From positions 113,307 to 177,306 of the forward strand of contig CALHND010000019.1 of assembly GCA_938034875.1 (NCBI GenBank): DNA of 64,000 nt. Direction: 5' to 3'. The first letter of the stretch is position 1. Each line of letters starts with the position of its first letter. A program made the translations under genes and the position numbers. The notes under the pieces are model-generated. The model did not search any database. It saw nothing but the letters and a program-made list of their open reading frames with translations, and was not told the DNA's origin. Below, piece after piece: positions 8,168-17,687 of this stretch. Source of the stretch: an uncultured Clostridia bacterium. Its GTDB lineage: Bacteria > Bacillota > Clostridia > Oscillospirales > Acutalibacteraceae.

Positions 8168-10372
8168 GTGTCCGAAGAAAAGCTCAGAGGTACAGTTGAA
8201 TACATAACTTTTCATAACGAGCAAAATGGATTTACCGTCCTTGAATTATCAACCGATGATGAGCTAATTACAGTCGTTGGTACATTTCCAATGATATCAG
8301 TTGGCGAAAACTTGTTACTTGTCGGTACATATGATGTTCATCCCACATTTGGCAGACAGTTTAAAGCCCAGATGTGCGAGCGACAAATGCCTGCCACCGC
8401 GGCTTCCATACTTCGATATTTATCTGAGGGTGGAATAAAGGGAGTAGGACCTGCTACCGCAAAACGCATTGTTGATAAATTTGGTGAAAATTCACTTGAG
8501 GTCATTGAAAAGGACCCTGAACGCCTTACGATTATAAAAGGTATAACCTCTCATCGCGCGCGCCAAATCTGCGATGAATTTATGAAGCAATTTGGTATGC
8601 GCGAGGTGATGCTCTTTTTAGCAGAGTACGGATTTGATTCCGACGAGTCACTGGCGGTATATAAACAGTTCGGCCCGGCAGCAGTTGATAGACTTAGAGC
8701 AAATCCGTTTTTTCTTTGTAATGATGAGCTTTGTTTTGATTTTGAGCGCGTTGATGCAATGGCAACAGCGTTGGGCTTTGATCATGATTTCACATTCAGA
8801 ATATATGCAGGAATAGAATATGTTTTACGACACAATTTGCAAAACGGACATACTTGCATACCGTTGGACAAGCTGTCCTCGCTGTCGGCAGGCTTGTTAG
8901 GCATTAAACCAGACAGCATAGCCTCAACGATTGAGTATATGTGCGGATCAAATCGTCTCTTTTTGGCCGAAATGGGAGGCAGATCATTTGCTTATTTACC
9001 GTATATGTACCGTGCTGAAAATTATTGTGCTGAGCGCATAATCGAGCTTTCACGATTAAAGTTTGAAAGCAAAATTGATGTTGCAAAAGAGATTTCTGTT
9101 ATAGAAAAAGAAAACGGTATAGAGTATGAGAAAACCCAAAAAGATGCTATTGCAAACGCATTAACACGCGGCATTATGGTGCTTACGGGTGGCCCCGGTA
9201 CAGGCAAGACAACCACACTGAACGGAATTATTAAACTGTTTGAAAAACAGGGGTTAAAAATATGTCTTGCCGCACCTACGGGCAGAGCTGCAAAACGCAT
9301 GACCGAGGTGACCGGTAGCGAAGCTAAAACTCTTCATCGTTTGCTGGAGGTGGAATGGGGTCCCGGACACCGCCCGGTATTTATTCGTAATGAGCGAAAT
9401 CCGCTCGACTGCAATGTTATTATAATTGATGAACTTTCAATGGTTGATATAATACTGTTTCAAAGTTTGCTCACAGCTATGCCGTTTGGATGCCGTCTTA
9501 TTATGGTCGGTGACTCTGACCAGCTGCCATCAGTTGGCGCCGGAAATGTGCTTCACGACATTATCGAATCAGGATGTGTACCGGTGGTAGAGCTTACGGA
9601 AATTTTTCGTCAGGCTATGAAAAGCACTATTGTTACAAACGCCCACCGTATTGTAAAAGGAATTGAGCCCGATTTATCACATAAAGATACCGATTTCTTT
9701 TATATACACCGTGCAAACCCAGCAGAGGGGGCCGATACAGTTTGCGATCTATATTGTCGTCGTTTGCCAGAAGCTTATGATTATTTGAGCCACGACGATA
9801 TTCAGGTGCTTTGTCCTTCACGAAAACGCGGAATGGGTACAATTAGTATCAATAACCGTATACAACAGCAAATTAATCCGCCGGCATTCGGAAAACGCGA
9901 AATGAAACAAAAGGGATTTATTTTGCGCGAAGGCGACCGAGTAATGCAAGTGAAAAATAACTATGATATTATTTGGGAACGCGACGACGGCAGCGACGGT
10001 ACAGGTGTATTTAACGGGGATGTCGGAATTTTGAAGTCGGTTGACATAAAGTCGGATAGAATCGTTGTCAGATATGACGATAAAAACGCATATTACACTT
10101 ACGAAGAAGCTGAACAGCTTGAACTTGCTTATGCTGTAACTGTTCATAAAAGTCAGGGAAGTGAATTTGACTGCGTAATACTTCCTGTTCTTGATACGCC
10201 TCCTCAACTTAAATATCGAAATTTGCTTTATACGGCGGTCACTCGTGCTAAAAAAATGTTGATACTGGTAGGATCAGCCGATGCCGTAAATGAAATGGTA
10301 CACAATGACAAGCGTACACGCCGATATACCGGCCTTAAAGCTATGATAACGGGGATAACCAATGAAGCTTAA
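8168..10372 (+). CDS. recD2: RecD2-family ATP-dependent 5'-3' DNA helicase
   Basis: This 734-residue superfamily 1B helicase matches RecD2/RecD-TraA in length and layout: an N-terminal OB-like part, a helix-hairpin-helix region (about 85-180, with GIKGVGPATAKRIVDKFG), then the motor. Walker A is GGPGTGKTTT near residue 345, Walker B is IIDELSMVD near residue 420, motif III is VGDSDQLPSVGAG, and motif VI contains YAVTVHKSQGSEF. These proteins are involved in DNA repair in organisms with or without RecBC. I prefer the GTG at 8168 because the AGAGGTGAGG site ends a few bases before it; the GTG at 8159 lies inside that site. Confidence 0.93.
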   Translation: MSEEKLRGTVEYITFHNEQNGFTVLELSTDDELITVVGTFPMISVGENLLLVGTYDVHPTFGRQFKAQMCERQMPATAASILRYLSEGGIKGVGPATAKRIVDKFGENSLEVIEKDPERLTIIKGITSHRARQICDEFMKQFGMREVMLFLAEYGFDSDESLAVYKQFGPAAVDRLRANPFFLCNDELCFDFERVDAMATALGFDHDFTFRIYAGIEYVLRHNLQNGHTCIPLDKLSSLSAGLLGIKPDSIASTIEYMCGSNRLFLAEMGGRSFAYLPYMYRAENYCAERIIELSRLKFESKIDVAKEISVIEKENGIEYEKTQKDAIANALTRGIMVLTGGPGTGKTTTLNGIIKLFEKQGLKICLAAPTGRAAKRMTEVTGSEAKTLHRLLEVEWGPGHRPVFIRNERNPLDCNVIIIDELSMVDIILFQSLLTAMPFGCRLIMVGDSDQLPSVGAGNVLHDIIESGCVPVVELTEIFRQAMKSTIVTNAHRIVKGIEPDLSHKDTDFFYIHRANPAEGADTVCDLYCRRLPEAYDYLSHDDIQVLCPSRKRGMGTISINNRIQQQINPPAFGKREMKQKGFILREGDRVMQVKNNYDIIWERDDGSDGTGVFNGDVGILKSVDIKSDRIVVRYDDKNAYYTYEEAEQLELAYAVTVHKSQGSEFDCVILPVLDTPPQLKYRNLLYTAVTRAKKMLILVGSADAVNEMVHNDKRTRRYTGLKAMITGITNEA

Positions 10373-11042
10373 AATTAACAAACAATCATTTTCAGAGCGA
10401 CTTATTTCATTTATTTATCCGACAAAATGCTTTTGTTGTGGTACAACTATTGGATTACACGGACACATATGTGAAATCTGTCGTGATAAACTGGAAGAAT
10501 GTCGTAACCTCCGTGCAAAAATTGTTTCGTACAATGGACGTAAATTTACTATTTACTCGCAGATGAATTATAAATCGGTAGCAGCGTCTGCGGTAAAACT
10601 CCTTAAATTTTCTTTTTGTCCCGATAATGCTAAGCCCATTGGAGATATTTTAGCAGCAAAGCTAAACTATTTGCGCGAAAAAGATTATGACATTGTCACT
10701 GCGGTACCTATGACTGCAAAAAGTAAGGCGTTGCGAGGATATAATCAGGCGGAACTCATTGCACGACGAATTTCTAAAAATATGGGTGTTGTTTATAATG
10801 CACACTGTTTAAAAAAGATACGTGAAACAAAACAGCAGCATACACTAAACGGATTTGAAAGGCGTGTAAATGTTCGTGGAGCATATTCTGCCGATAACAG
10901 CGTACTAAATAAGAGCGTTATATTGGTGGATGATGTGGTCACCACCGGTGCAACAATATGCGAATGTGCTACCGCTCTGCTTGAATCAGGAGCGAGAAAG
11001 GTAACTTGTATTACCTTTGCGGTTGCAAAATATTCAAATTGA
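10362..11042 (+). CDS. comFC: ComFC-like phosphoribosyltransferase-fold protein
   Basis: The 226-residue protein has an N-terminal four-cysteine zinc-binding segment (CFCCG near residue 24 and CEICRD near residue 38) and a C-terminal phosphoribosyltransferase fold with the PRPP loop VILVDDVVTTGATICEC. ComFC/GntX proteins take part in handling single-stranded DNA during natural transformation, though they also occur in bacteria not known to be competent. The gene overlaps the end of recD2 by 11 bp, so it is translationally coupled to a DNA helicase. The catalytic activity is not established for the family. Confidence 0.85.
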   Translation: MKLKINKQSFSERLISFIYPTKCFCCGTTIGLHGHICEICRDKLEECRNLRAKIVSYNGRKFTIYSQMNYKSVAASAVKLLKFSFCPDNAKPIGDILAAKLNYLREKDYDIVTAVPMTAKSKALRGYNQAELIARRISKNMGVVYNAHCLKKIRETKQQHTLNGFERRVNVRGAYSADNSVLNKSVILVDDVVTTGATICECATALLESGARKVTCITFAVAKYSN

Positions 11043-11118
11043 CATAAAACAGTCACTGTTATATAATAATATCGAATTTTAATTTAATTTTTACAACATT
11101 TATTTGATTGGAGCAACA

Positions 11119-12141
11119 ATGTTCACTGATTTAGGAGTTGACCTCGGCACTCGAAAAACCGTAATTGTCAGAGGTAAAAAAATTGTACTTAATCAGCCCT
11201 CTGTTGTGTTAATGGAGGAGTATGACGACAGTCCATATAAGTTTGGTAAAGAAGCCTTTGAGGCAATTGGTAGAGCACCTGGACGTTACCGTCCTGTTTG
11301 CCCAATTGAGCGTGGGGTAATTTCTGACTACGCAGTAGCTGAGCACATGCTTCGCTGCTATCTTCAGTATGTTTGCGGTAAGAGAATGACCAAACCTCGT
11401 GTTATTGTTTCCATGCCCTCCAATATTACTTGGGTTAAGCAGCGTTCAATAATTGACGCTGTGCAAAACGCCGGAGGTCGCAGCGTATGCACTATTGAAG
11501 CGCCTGTTGCGGCTGCTCTCGGCATGGGTATTGATTTTAAGCGTCCACACGGTACTATTGTTGTTGATATTGGTGCCGGCACTACCGATGTAGCGGTAAT
11601 TTCAATGGGCGGTCTTTCTAAATGTGAGTCGGTTCAGGTAGCAGGAACAGATATTGACGCAGCAATAATTGATTATTTGAAACACGAATATAATCTGCTT
11701 ATAGGAGCACATACGGCCGAATTTATTAAGTGTCAGGTTGGTGCAGCAATACCCAGACCGGTCGAAATCGCCATTCAGGCAAAGGGTATAAGTATGGCTA
11801 CCGGGTTACCTAAATCGGTAGAAATCACAGCAAATGAGGTTTGCGAGGCTATTTCTGACGTAGTATACAGAATTTGCAGTGCAGTACGTGATGTGCTTGA
11901 TAAAACTCCGCCCGAGCTTGTCGGTGATATTGCTGAGGACGGCATTTATCTTACCGGAGGAACATCACAATTGACTGGCATGGCTGATTGCCTTACAAAC
12001 TTTATTGGTATTAAGACGACGACTGCAGAGAATTATCAAACCTGCGTAGCTAGGGGTATCGGCAATGTGCTGGAACACTTTGATTTGCTCCAAAACGGAG
12101 ATTATGAATTCCGAACACTTCAGGATTTGATAGTTGGTTAA
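11119..12141 (+). CDS. MreB/Mbl-like rod-shape actin homologue
   Basis: This 340-residue actin-fold ATPase forms membrane-associated filaments that guide cell-wall synthesis. The phosphate-1 motif is GVDLGTRKTVIV, the phosphate-2 motif VVDIGAGTTDVAVIS near residue 155, and the adenosine motif YLTGGTSQLTGM near residue 285. The ATG at 11119 follows a GGAGC site and begins FTDLGVDLGT as in MreB/Mbl. Nothing shows mreC or mreD nearby, so it resembles the stand-alone mbl/mreBH type rather than mreB proper. The gene may have its own promoter in the short gap after comFC. Confidence 0.88.
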   Translation: MFTDLGVDLGTRKTVIVRGKKIVLNQPSVVLMEEYDDSPYKFGKEAFEAIGRAPGRYRPVCPIERGVISDYAVAEHMLRCYLQYVCGKRMTKPRVIVSMPSNITWVKQRSIIDAVQNAGGRSVCTIEAPVAAALGMGIDFKRPHGTIVVDIGAGTTDVAVISMGGLSKCESVQVAGTDIDAAIIDYLKHEYNLLIGAHTAEFIKCQVGAAIPRPVEIAIQAKGISMATGLPKSVEITANEVCEAISDVVYRICSAVRDVLDKTPPELVGDIAEDGIYLTGGTSQLTGMADCLTNFIGIKTTTAENYQTCVARGIGNVLEHFDLLQNGDYEFRTLQDLIVG

Positions 12142-12232
12142 ATATTTTGAATTTCGCCCGTTTTTATAATTATAAGCATATATTTTAATGATAAAATTCT
12201 TACATTGGCAGTGCATTTTTTGATTAGTGTCC

Positions 12233-12261
12233 TTGCTTTTTGTAAATGTTGCTGTTATAAT
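12233..12261 (+). promoter_or_regulatory. Promoter of tRNA-Thr
   Basis: TTGCTT (12233-12238) and TATAAT (12256-12261) are 17 bp apart; transcription would begin about 12 nt before the tRNA. Confidence 0.75.
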
Positions 12262-12279
12262 AGTCGGGCGACATATTTT

Positions 12280-12355
12280 GCTGGTATAGCTCAGTCGGTA
12301 GAGCAGCTGATTCGTAATCAGCAGGTCGTGTGTTCGAGTCACATTACCAGCTCCA
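12280..12355 (+). tRNA. tRNA-Thr, anticodon CGU
   Basis: The sequence folds as a full cloverleaf: acceptor stem GCTGGTA/TACCAGC, D-arm, anticodon stem GCTGA/TCAGC around TTCGTAA (anticodon CGT at 12313-12315), T-arm with TTCGAGT, and an encoded CCA end (12353-12355). It reads the ACG threonine codon. It is a single gene with its own promoter and terminator. Confidence 0.96.
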
Positions 12356-12356
12356 A

Positions 12357-12389
12357 AAATCCCGAATGCTTATGCATTCGGGATTTTGC
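12357..12389 (+). terminator. Terminator of tRNA-Thr
   Basis: AATCCCGAATGC pairs with GCATTCGGGATT around a 4-nt loop and is followed by a T-rich tail, directly after the tRNA 3' end. Confidence 0.88.
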
Positions 12390-12461
12390 TTTTTTACGGT
12401 TCATTTTTCATTATTTAATAAACTATGACAACAAACATTTGGAAAAATATAGTAATCGGTA

Positions 12462-12490
12462 TTGTGTTTTCATCGCTGCTATATTATAAT
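12462..12490 (+). promoter_or_regulatory. Promoter of the ABC exporter operon
   Basis: TTGTGT (12462-12467), a 17-bp spacer and TATAAT (12485-12490) lie 52 bp before the ATPase gene. Confidence 0.65.
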
Positions 12491-12541
12491 TATAATATAA
12501 AAAAATCATAAAAACATTAATTATTTATAGGAGGAAAATAA

Positions 12542-13249
12542 ATGCTTAAAATTGAAAACTTAACCAAGAAATACGGTGAAAAGAAAGCCGTAGATAACTT
12601 GACATTGCATATAAACGCCGGTGAAATATATGGCTTTATCGGTCATAACGGTGCAGGCAAAACAACCACATTAAAGTCGGCGGTGGGTATTTTGCAATTT
12701 GACGAGGGCAACATATATGTAAACGGAATATCGGTTAAGAAAAATCCGGTTGAGTGTAAAAAGCATATTGCATACATTCCCGATAACCCTGACTTATATG
12801 ATTTTATGAGCGGTATTCAGTACTTAAATTTTGTAGCTGATATTTACGGAATAGATGATAAAACAAGAGAAGAAAAAATTCAAAAATATGCCGATTTGTT
12901 TGAACTCACTTCAGATTTAGCACAGCCGATTTCCGCCTATTCTCACGGTATGAAACAAAAGCTTGCTATTATTTCTGCTTGGATTCATGAACCAAAGCTT
13001 ATAATTATGGATGAACCTTTTGTAGGGCTTGACCCAAAAGCGTCCCATAAATTAAAAGAAATGATGCATGAAATATGCCAAAAAGGCAGCGCCATATTTT
13101 TCTCTACCCACGTGCTTGAGGTTGCTGAAAAACTTTGCAATAAGGTGGCAATTATAAAGGGCGGAAAGCTTATAAAATTTGGTACTATGGAAGATGTTAA
13201 GGGAGATGCGTCTCTTGAAGAGGTGTTCCTTGAAATGGAGGCCGAATAA
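12542..13249 (+). CDS. ABC transporter ATP-binding protein
   Basis: The 235-residue protein is a complete ABC ATPase: Walker A GHNGAGKTTT near residue 38, signature YSHGMKQKL near residue 137 (the usual SGG replaced by SHG, common in exporter ATPases of the CcmA/DrrA type), Walker B IIMDEPFVGLD, and the switch His in STHVLE. The ATG follows an AGGAGG site. It is coupled by a 1-bp overlap to a large membrane protein and forms an ABC-2 type exporter of unknown substrate. Confidence 0.92.
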   Translation: MLKIENLTKKYGEKKAVDNLTLHINAGEIYGFIGHNGAGKTTTLKSAVGILQFDEGNIYVNGISVKKNPVECKKHIAYIPDNPDLYDFMSGIQYLNFVADIYGIDDKTREEKIQKYADLFELTSDLAQPISAYSHGMKQKLAIISAWIHEPKLIIMDEPFVGLDPKASHKLKEMMHEICQKGSAIFFSTHVLEVAEKLCNKVAIIKGGKLIKFGTMEDVKGDASLEEVFLEMEAE

Positions 13250-14841
13250 TGTTCAAAGCTTTACTAAAGAAGCAATTAATGGAGGTCAACACTTGGCTTT
13301 TGCAGGACAAGAAAAAAGGTAAAAACCGCTCTAAAAGTGCAATTATTTTGCTAATTTTACTTTATGTTTTGCTTTTTGGTGTTGTCGGCGGTATGTTCTA
13401 TTTAGCAGGTTATGTTTTATGCGTTCCGTTATGTCTTGCCGGCCTTGATTGGCTTTATATGGCTATGATGTCACTGATGGCAATAATGCTGGGCGTTTTT
13501 GGTAGTGTTTTTAATACATATACTACTCTTTACGAAGCAAAAGACAATGAACTTTTACTATCTATGCCTATAAAACCATCATACATATTAGTTGTTCGCA
13601 TACTTGGTGTTTATCTTTGGAGTTTAATATATACCGCGCTTGCTTTTGTGCCGGCACTTATTGTATATCTGATTTACGGCCAATTCAGTATTTCTGCACT
13701 GATTTGCTGTATCTTGTTGTTAGTAGTCAATTCCGTTTTTGTGCTTGCTCTTTCTTGCGTTCTTGGCTGGGTTGTTGCAAAAATCAGCGCTAGAATTAAA
13801 AATAAGAGTTTAATTACGGTAATTGCTTCGCTTGCTTTTATTGTTCTTTACTATATATTTTACTTTAAAGCAACCGAAATATTGCAAAATTTTTTGGAGA
13901 ATGCCGTAACAATCGGAGAAAAAATCAAGGGCAGTATTTTGCCAATTTATTGGTTGGGCAAAGCAGGAACGGGTGATTTTGTTTCTCTGTTATTGATTTC
14001 AGCAATAGTCGCTGTTATAATCGCTGTTATTTTATTTGTGATGAGCCGAAGCTTTATCAAAATGGCAACCACTAGCAGAGCATCATCAAAGAGGAAATAT
14101 GTAGGAGGCAAAAACAAGTCCAAAAGCGCTGATATGGCTTTACTTGGTAAAGAGTTTAGACGTTTTGGGTCAAGTGCAAATTATATGCTAAACTGTGGAC
14201 TTGGATCTATTATGCTTCCAGTTTTAGGCGTGGTAGCACTTGTGTATATGGACTCGGTTCGTGAATTTATTGCTATGTACGGAATATCTAACAAAATCAT
14301 CTTAATGGTAATGTGTGCCGCTATGTGTACATTGGCATCATTAAATGATATCACATCTCCATCGATTTCTTTAGAAGGCAAGCATTTGTGGGTTGTTCAG
14401 TCATTACCGATCCATCCGTGGAGAATACTTAAAGCAAAACTGAAACTTCATTTACTGATAACTGAAATACCGGTTTTATTTTGTTCGGTTTGCCTTTGTG
14501 TAGCTGTTGGGCTTGATATTCTAAGCACCATTATTTGTATTGTTCTACCCATGATATTTACGTTACTTATGGCTGCCTTTGGCTTATGCTTAAATTTAAA
14601 AATGCCAAACCTCACATGGACAAATGAGGTTGTACCGATTAAGCAAAGCGCTCCGGTAGTGATAGCGTTGTTTGGCGGTTGGGTGTTTGTTATAGCTCTC
14701 GGAGTACTTTACTTAGTAGTAGGTAACTTTATTACGGAATATTTGTTTTTGGCACTTTGCGGTGTTTTAATGATATCTTTTAGCGCCATACTTCTTGCTT
14801 GGCTTAAAACCAGAGGTGCAAAAATTTTCAGCTCACTATAA
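13249..14841 (+). CDS. ABC-2 type exporter permease
   Basis: The 530-residue product has about twelve hydrophobic segments in two groups separated by a charged loop (about residues 275-305), as in large permeases encoded beside a CcmA-type ATPase. The first residues are basic and cytoplasmic. The start codon overlaps the stop of the ATPase gene (TAATG), so the pair is co-translated. Substrate cannot be told from sequence; antibiotic, peptide or lipid export are all possible for the family. Confidence 0.85.
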   Translation: MFKALLKKQLMEVNTWLLQDKKKGKNRSKSAIILLILLYVLLFGVVGGMFYLAGYVLCVPLCLAGLDWLYMAMMSLMAIMLGVFGSVFNTYTTLYEAKDNELLLSMPIKPSYILVVRILGVYLWSLIYTALAFVPALIVYLIYGQFSISALICCILLLVVNSVFVLALSCVLGWVVAKISARIKNKSLITVIASLAFIVLYYIFYFKATEILQNFLENAVTIGEKIKGSILPIYWLGKAGTGDFVSLLLISAIVAVIIAVILFVMSRSFIKMATTSRASSKRKYVGGKNKSKSADMALLGKEFRRFGSSANYMLNCGLGSIMLPVLGVVALVYMDSVREFIAMYGISNKIILMVMCAAMCTLASLNDITSPSISLEGKHLWVVQSLPIHPWRILKAKLKLHLLITEIPVLFCSVCLCVAVGLDILSTIICIVLPMIFTLLMAAFGLCLNLKMPNLTWTNEVVPIKQSAPVVIALFGGWVFVIALGVLYLVVGNFITEYLFLALCGVLMISFSAILLAWLKTRGAKIFSSL

Positions 14842-15071
14842 AGAAACGATCAAATACAACGGCAAAATGCTTAGCATTTCATCGGCAGTCTAATTGAGTT
14901 TTCTTTATAGCTCGAACACAAACAAGTGTTCTTGAATTTCCTTCGCCCTTCAATTTTTGCAGGATAGGGGTTCAGTTTTTGCTGGTTTTTGTTTTGTCTG
15001 CTTGTTTTGTTATATATTTGTTGTATTTAAAAATACGTGTAAATAACAAAGTGAGAGTATAAAAATAAAAA

Positions 15072-15109
15072 AATACCGAGAAAAACTTTTTTCAGTTTTT
15101 CTCGGTATT
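15072..15109. terminator. Terminator-like hairpin
   Basis: AATACCGAGAAAAAC pairs with GTTTTTCTCGGTATT; AT-rich flanks would let it act in either direction. It is about 230 bp after the exporter operon. Confidence 0.6.
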
Positions 15110-15323
15110 AATTTATAAAATCCACTTAAAAATGCTAATAATATCGTTATAGAAATAATTTCTTGTAATTCCATAAACTTATATTTTATACTAAAATTGA
15201 ACATTTTTACTTTAATAATTTAAAAAAACATGAAATAATATAAAAAATATTTGTTTATTTTTACTTTATTACAGCATCAAACAAAAAATAATTTTTATGT
15301 TTATATTTTTTAAAATAAAACGC

Positions 15324-15352
15324 TGTAAATTTTTTAAAAAATATGCTATAAT
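15324..15352 (+). promoter_or_regulatory. Possible promoter of the flavo-diiron gene
   Basis: TATAAT at 15347-15352 is a perfect -10; the element 17 bp upstream, TGTAAA, is a poor -35, which may mean activation by a regulator. Confidence 0.45.
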
Positions 15353-15431
15353 ACAAATACTTTTATATACATCTTGTTATGGCTAATATAGACATTACAG
15401 TAAATAATAAAACAAGGGACGGAGAGATGAG

Positions 15432-17219
15432 ATGAATATTTCAAAGGATATAAAATATGTTGGCGTTAACGATCACAGCATTGATCTTTTTGAAGCTCAA
15501 TATGCTGTTGAAAATGGCATGGCATACAATTCATATGTTATAATAGACGAAAAAATTGCTGTATTTGATACAGTTGATGCTCGCTTCACTCATGAATGGA
15601 TTGATAATGTTGAAAATGCTATCGGCTCGCGCAAGCCTGATTACTTGATAGTTCAGCATATGGAGCCTGACCATTCTGCAAATGTTGCAAACTTTGCTAA
15701 GGCATATCCTAATGCTAAAATTGTAGCATCGGAAAAGGCGTTTACTATGATGAAACAGTTTTACGGAACTGATTTTACCAACAGACAAATAGTAATTGCT
15801 GAGGGAGATACTCTTTCACTCGGCAAACACACGCTGAATTTTATAGCTGCTCCTATGGTACATTGGCCTGAGGTTATGGTAACATATGATAGCTATGATA
15901 AGGTTTTATTTTCTGCTGACGGTTTTGGAAAATTTGGCGCGCTTGATGTTGAAGATGATTGGGCTTGTGAAGCTCGACGTTATTATATCGGAATTGTAGC
16001 AAAATATGGAACACAAGTTCAGAGCTTGTTGAAAAAGATTGCTAATCTTGATATTCAAACAATTTGTCCGCTTCATGGTCCGGTTTTAAATGAAAATTTG
16101 GGTTACTACATCGGACTTTATAACACTTGGTCATCTTACTCTGTTGAAACCGAAGGTATTGTTATTGCTTATACTTCTGTTTACGGTAATACAAAAAAAG
16201 CGGTAGAAATTCTTGCAGAAAAGCTTCGCAATAAGGGCTGTCCAAAGGTAGTTTTAAACGATCTTGCGCGCTGTGATATGGCTGAAGCAGTTGAAGATGC
16301 ATTCCGTTACGGCAAACTTGTGCTTGCTACAACAACATACAATGCCGATATATTTCCGTTTATGCGTGAATTCATAGACCACCTTACCCAGCGTAATTTT
16401 CAAAATCGCATTATCGGTTTGATTGAAAACGGCACATGGGCTCCTATGGCAGCGCGCACAATGAAGCAGATGTTAGATGAAAGTAAAAACCTTACTTTTA
16501 CTGATACAACAGTTCAAATTAAGTCAGCAATGAATGAAGAGAGCAGTGAACAACTGGAAAAGCTTGCAGAGGAACTTTGCCGTGATTATATTGCACAGAG
16601 CGATACTGCAAATAAAAATGACCTTTCTGCGTTGTTTAACATTGGCTACGGACTGTATGTTGTTACGTCAAACGATGGTAAAAAAGACAACGGCGTAATT
16701 GTAAACACTGTAACGCAGGTAACCAATACTCCAAACAGAATTGCTGTTACAATAAACAAAGAAAATTACTCACATCATGTCATTAAGCATACCGGAATAA
16801 TGAACCTTAACTGTTTGTCAACAGATGCGCCGTTTAGCGTATTTGAAACATTCGGTTTCCAAAGCGGAAGATCGGTTGATAAATTTGCCGATATCACTCC
16901 GCTTCGTTCGGATAACGGGCTTGCGTTCCTGCCGCGTTATATAAATTCGTTTATGTCCCTGAAAGTGGAGCAGTATGTTGACCTTGATACACACGGAATG
17001 TTTATATGCAGTATCACTGAGTCTCGCGTAATATCAACCACTGAAACCATGACATACACCTATTATCAAAATAATGTCAAGCCTAAGCCGCAAACGGAAG
17101 GTAAAAAAGGATGGGTTTGTAAGGTTTGCGGTTATGTTTACGAGGGTGATGAATTACCCGACGATTATATTTGCCCGCTTTGCAAGCATGGTGCGGCTGA
17201 CTTTGAACCAATAGAATAA
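15432..17219 (+). CDS. Flavo-diiron protein fused to flavin reductase and rubredoxin domains
   Basis: Flavo-diiron proteins reduce O2 to water or NO to N2O and protect anaerobes. In this 595-residue protein a metallo-beta-lactamase-like diiron domain (about 1-250) has all expected ligands: HMEPDHS, VHWPE, SADGFG and CPLHGP. A flavodoxin domain follows (about 255-395, YTSVYGNTKKAVE). Then comes a flavin-reductase-like domain (about 405-550), and last a rubredoxin with two CxxC pairs (CKVCGYVYEGDELPDDY and CPLC). The whole electron path from flavin to diiron site thus sits in one chain. The ATG follows GGACGGAGAGATGAG. It stands alone between terminators. Confidence 0.95.
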   Translation: MNISKDIKYVGVNDHSIDLFEAQYAVENGMAYNSYVIIDEKIAVFDTVDARFTHEWIDNVENAIGSRKPDYLIVQHMEPDHSANVANFAKAYPNAKIVASEKAFTMMKQFYGTDFTNRQIVIAEGDTLSLGKHTLNFIAAPMVHWPEVMVTYDSYDKVLFSADGFGKFGALDVEDDWACEARRYYIGIVAKYGTQVQSLLKKIANLDIQTICPLHGPVLNENLGYYIGLYNTWSSYSVETEGIVIAYTSVYGNTKKAVEILAEKLRNKGCPKVVLNDLARCDMAEAVEDAFRYGKLVLATTTYNADIFPFMREFIDHLTQRNFQNRIIGLIENGTWAPMAARTMKQMLDESKNLTFTDTTVQIKSAMNEESSEQLEKLAEELCRDYIAQSDTANKNDLSALFNIGYGLYVVTSNDGKKDNGVIVNTVTQVTNTPNRIAVTINKENYSHHVIKHTGIMNLNCLSTDAPFSVFETFGFQSGRSVDKFADITPLRSDNGLAFLPRYINSFMSLKVEQYVDLDTHGMFICSITESRVISTTETMTYTYYQNNVKPKPQTEGKKGWVCKVCGYVYEGDELPDDYICPLCKHGAADFEPIE

Positions 17220-17227
17220 ATGCACTT

Positions 17228-17262
17228 AAAAAAGAGACGAAGTTACACTTCGTCTCTTTTTT
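17228..17262 (+). terminator. Terminator after the flavo-diiron gene
   Basis: AAAAGAGACGAAG pairs with CTTCGTCTCTTTT around a short loop, with a T-run at the 3' side. Confidence 0.88.
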
Positions 17263-17329
17263 GATGCTTTACGTGTATTAAAATCATACTTTCTATCATA
17301 TAAATTACAAAAAAGGGAGGACAAACTAA

Positions 17330-17587
17330 ATGATACAGTATATATTTTATGCCGGCGGTGCTGTTTGTGCAGTGGCATTACTGATATTTGCTTTTAGAGG
17401 CAAACGACCGTTTCGTACTATGTTAATAACAGCACTTTGCGGTTTACTTACCTTTGCGATAGTATGCATTAGCGGAATATTTACAGGTGTCACACTTCCT
17501 GTGAATCCATGGACTGTGATTTGTTCTGCTCTCGGCGGTATTCCGGGTGTTGCTACATTACTTATATTAAAAATAATTTTCTCATAA
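17330..17587 (+). CDS. BofA-like pro-sigma-K processing inhibitor family protein
   Basis: This 85-residue hydrophobic protein has two to three membrane helices and ends with LPVNPWTVICSALGGIPGV, the conserved C-terminal motif of BofA. In Bacillus, BofA holds the SpoIVFB protease inactive until engulfment is complete and so times sigma-K. Clostridia often keep bofA-like genes whether or not sigma-K is processed. The AAGGGAGGA site gives a secure start. The gene is flanked by terminators and is probably monocistronic. Confidence 0.82.
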   Translation: MIQYIFYAGGAVCAVALLIFAFRGKRPFRTMLITALCGLLTFAIVCISGIFTGVTLPVNPWTVICSALGGIPGVATLLILKIIFS

Positions 17588-17609
17588 ATTTCGATATTTT
17601 ATATAGCAA

Positions 17610-17636
17610 TAGCCGGCATTATATAATGCCGGCTAA
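17610..17636. terminator. Hairpin between bofA-like gene and DUF711 gene
   Basis: TAGCCGGCATT pairs with AATGCCGGCTA. The T-run is poor, but its place between two convergent genes fits a terminator. Confidence 0.6.
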
Positions 17637-17687
17637 TAATAGTAGTTTAGTATTAAGTAACCATTAATTTGGTAAGCGATTATTTTA

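Larger units (their letters stand above)
14842..15431. other. AT-rich intergenic region with hairpins
   Basis: No convincing gene is visible in these 590 bp. There are short inverted repeats at 14865-14879 (AAATGC-tta-GCATTT) and 14914-14931 (GAACAC-n6-GTGTTC), a strong terminator-like hairpin at 15072-15109, and an AT-rich promoter zone before the flavo-diiron gene. A small RNA cannot be excluded. Confidence 0.5.
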
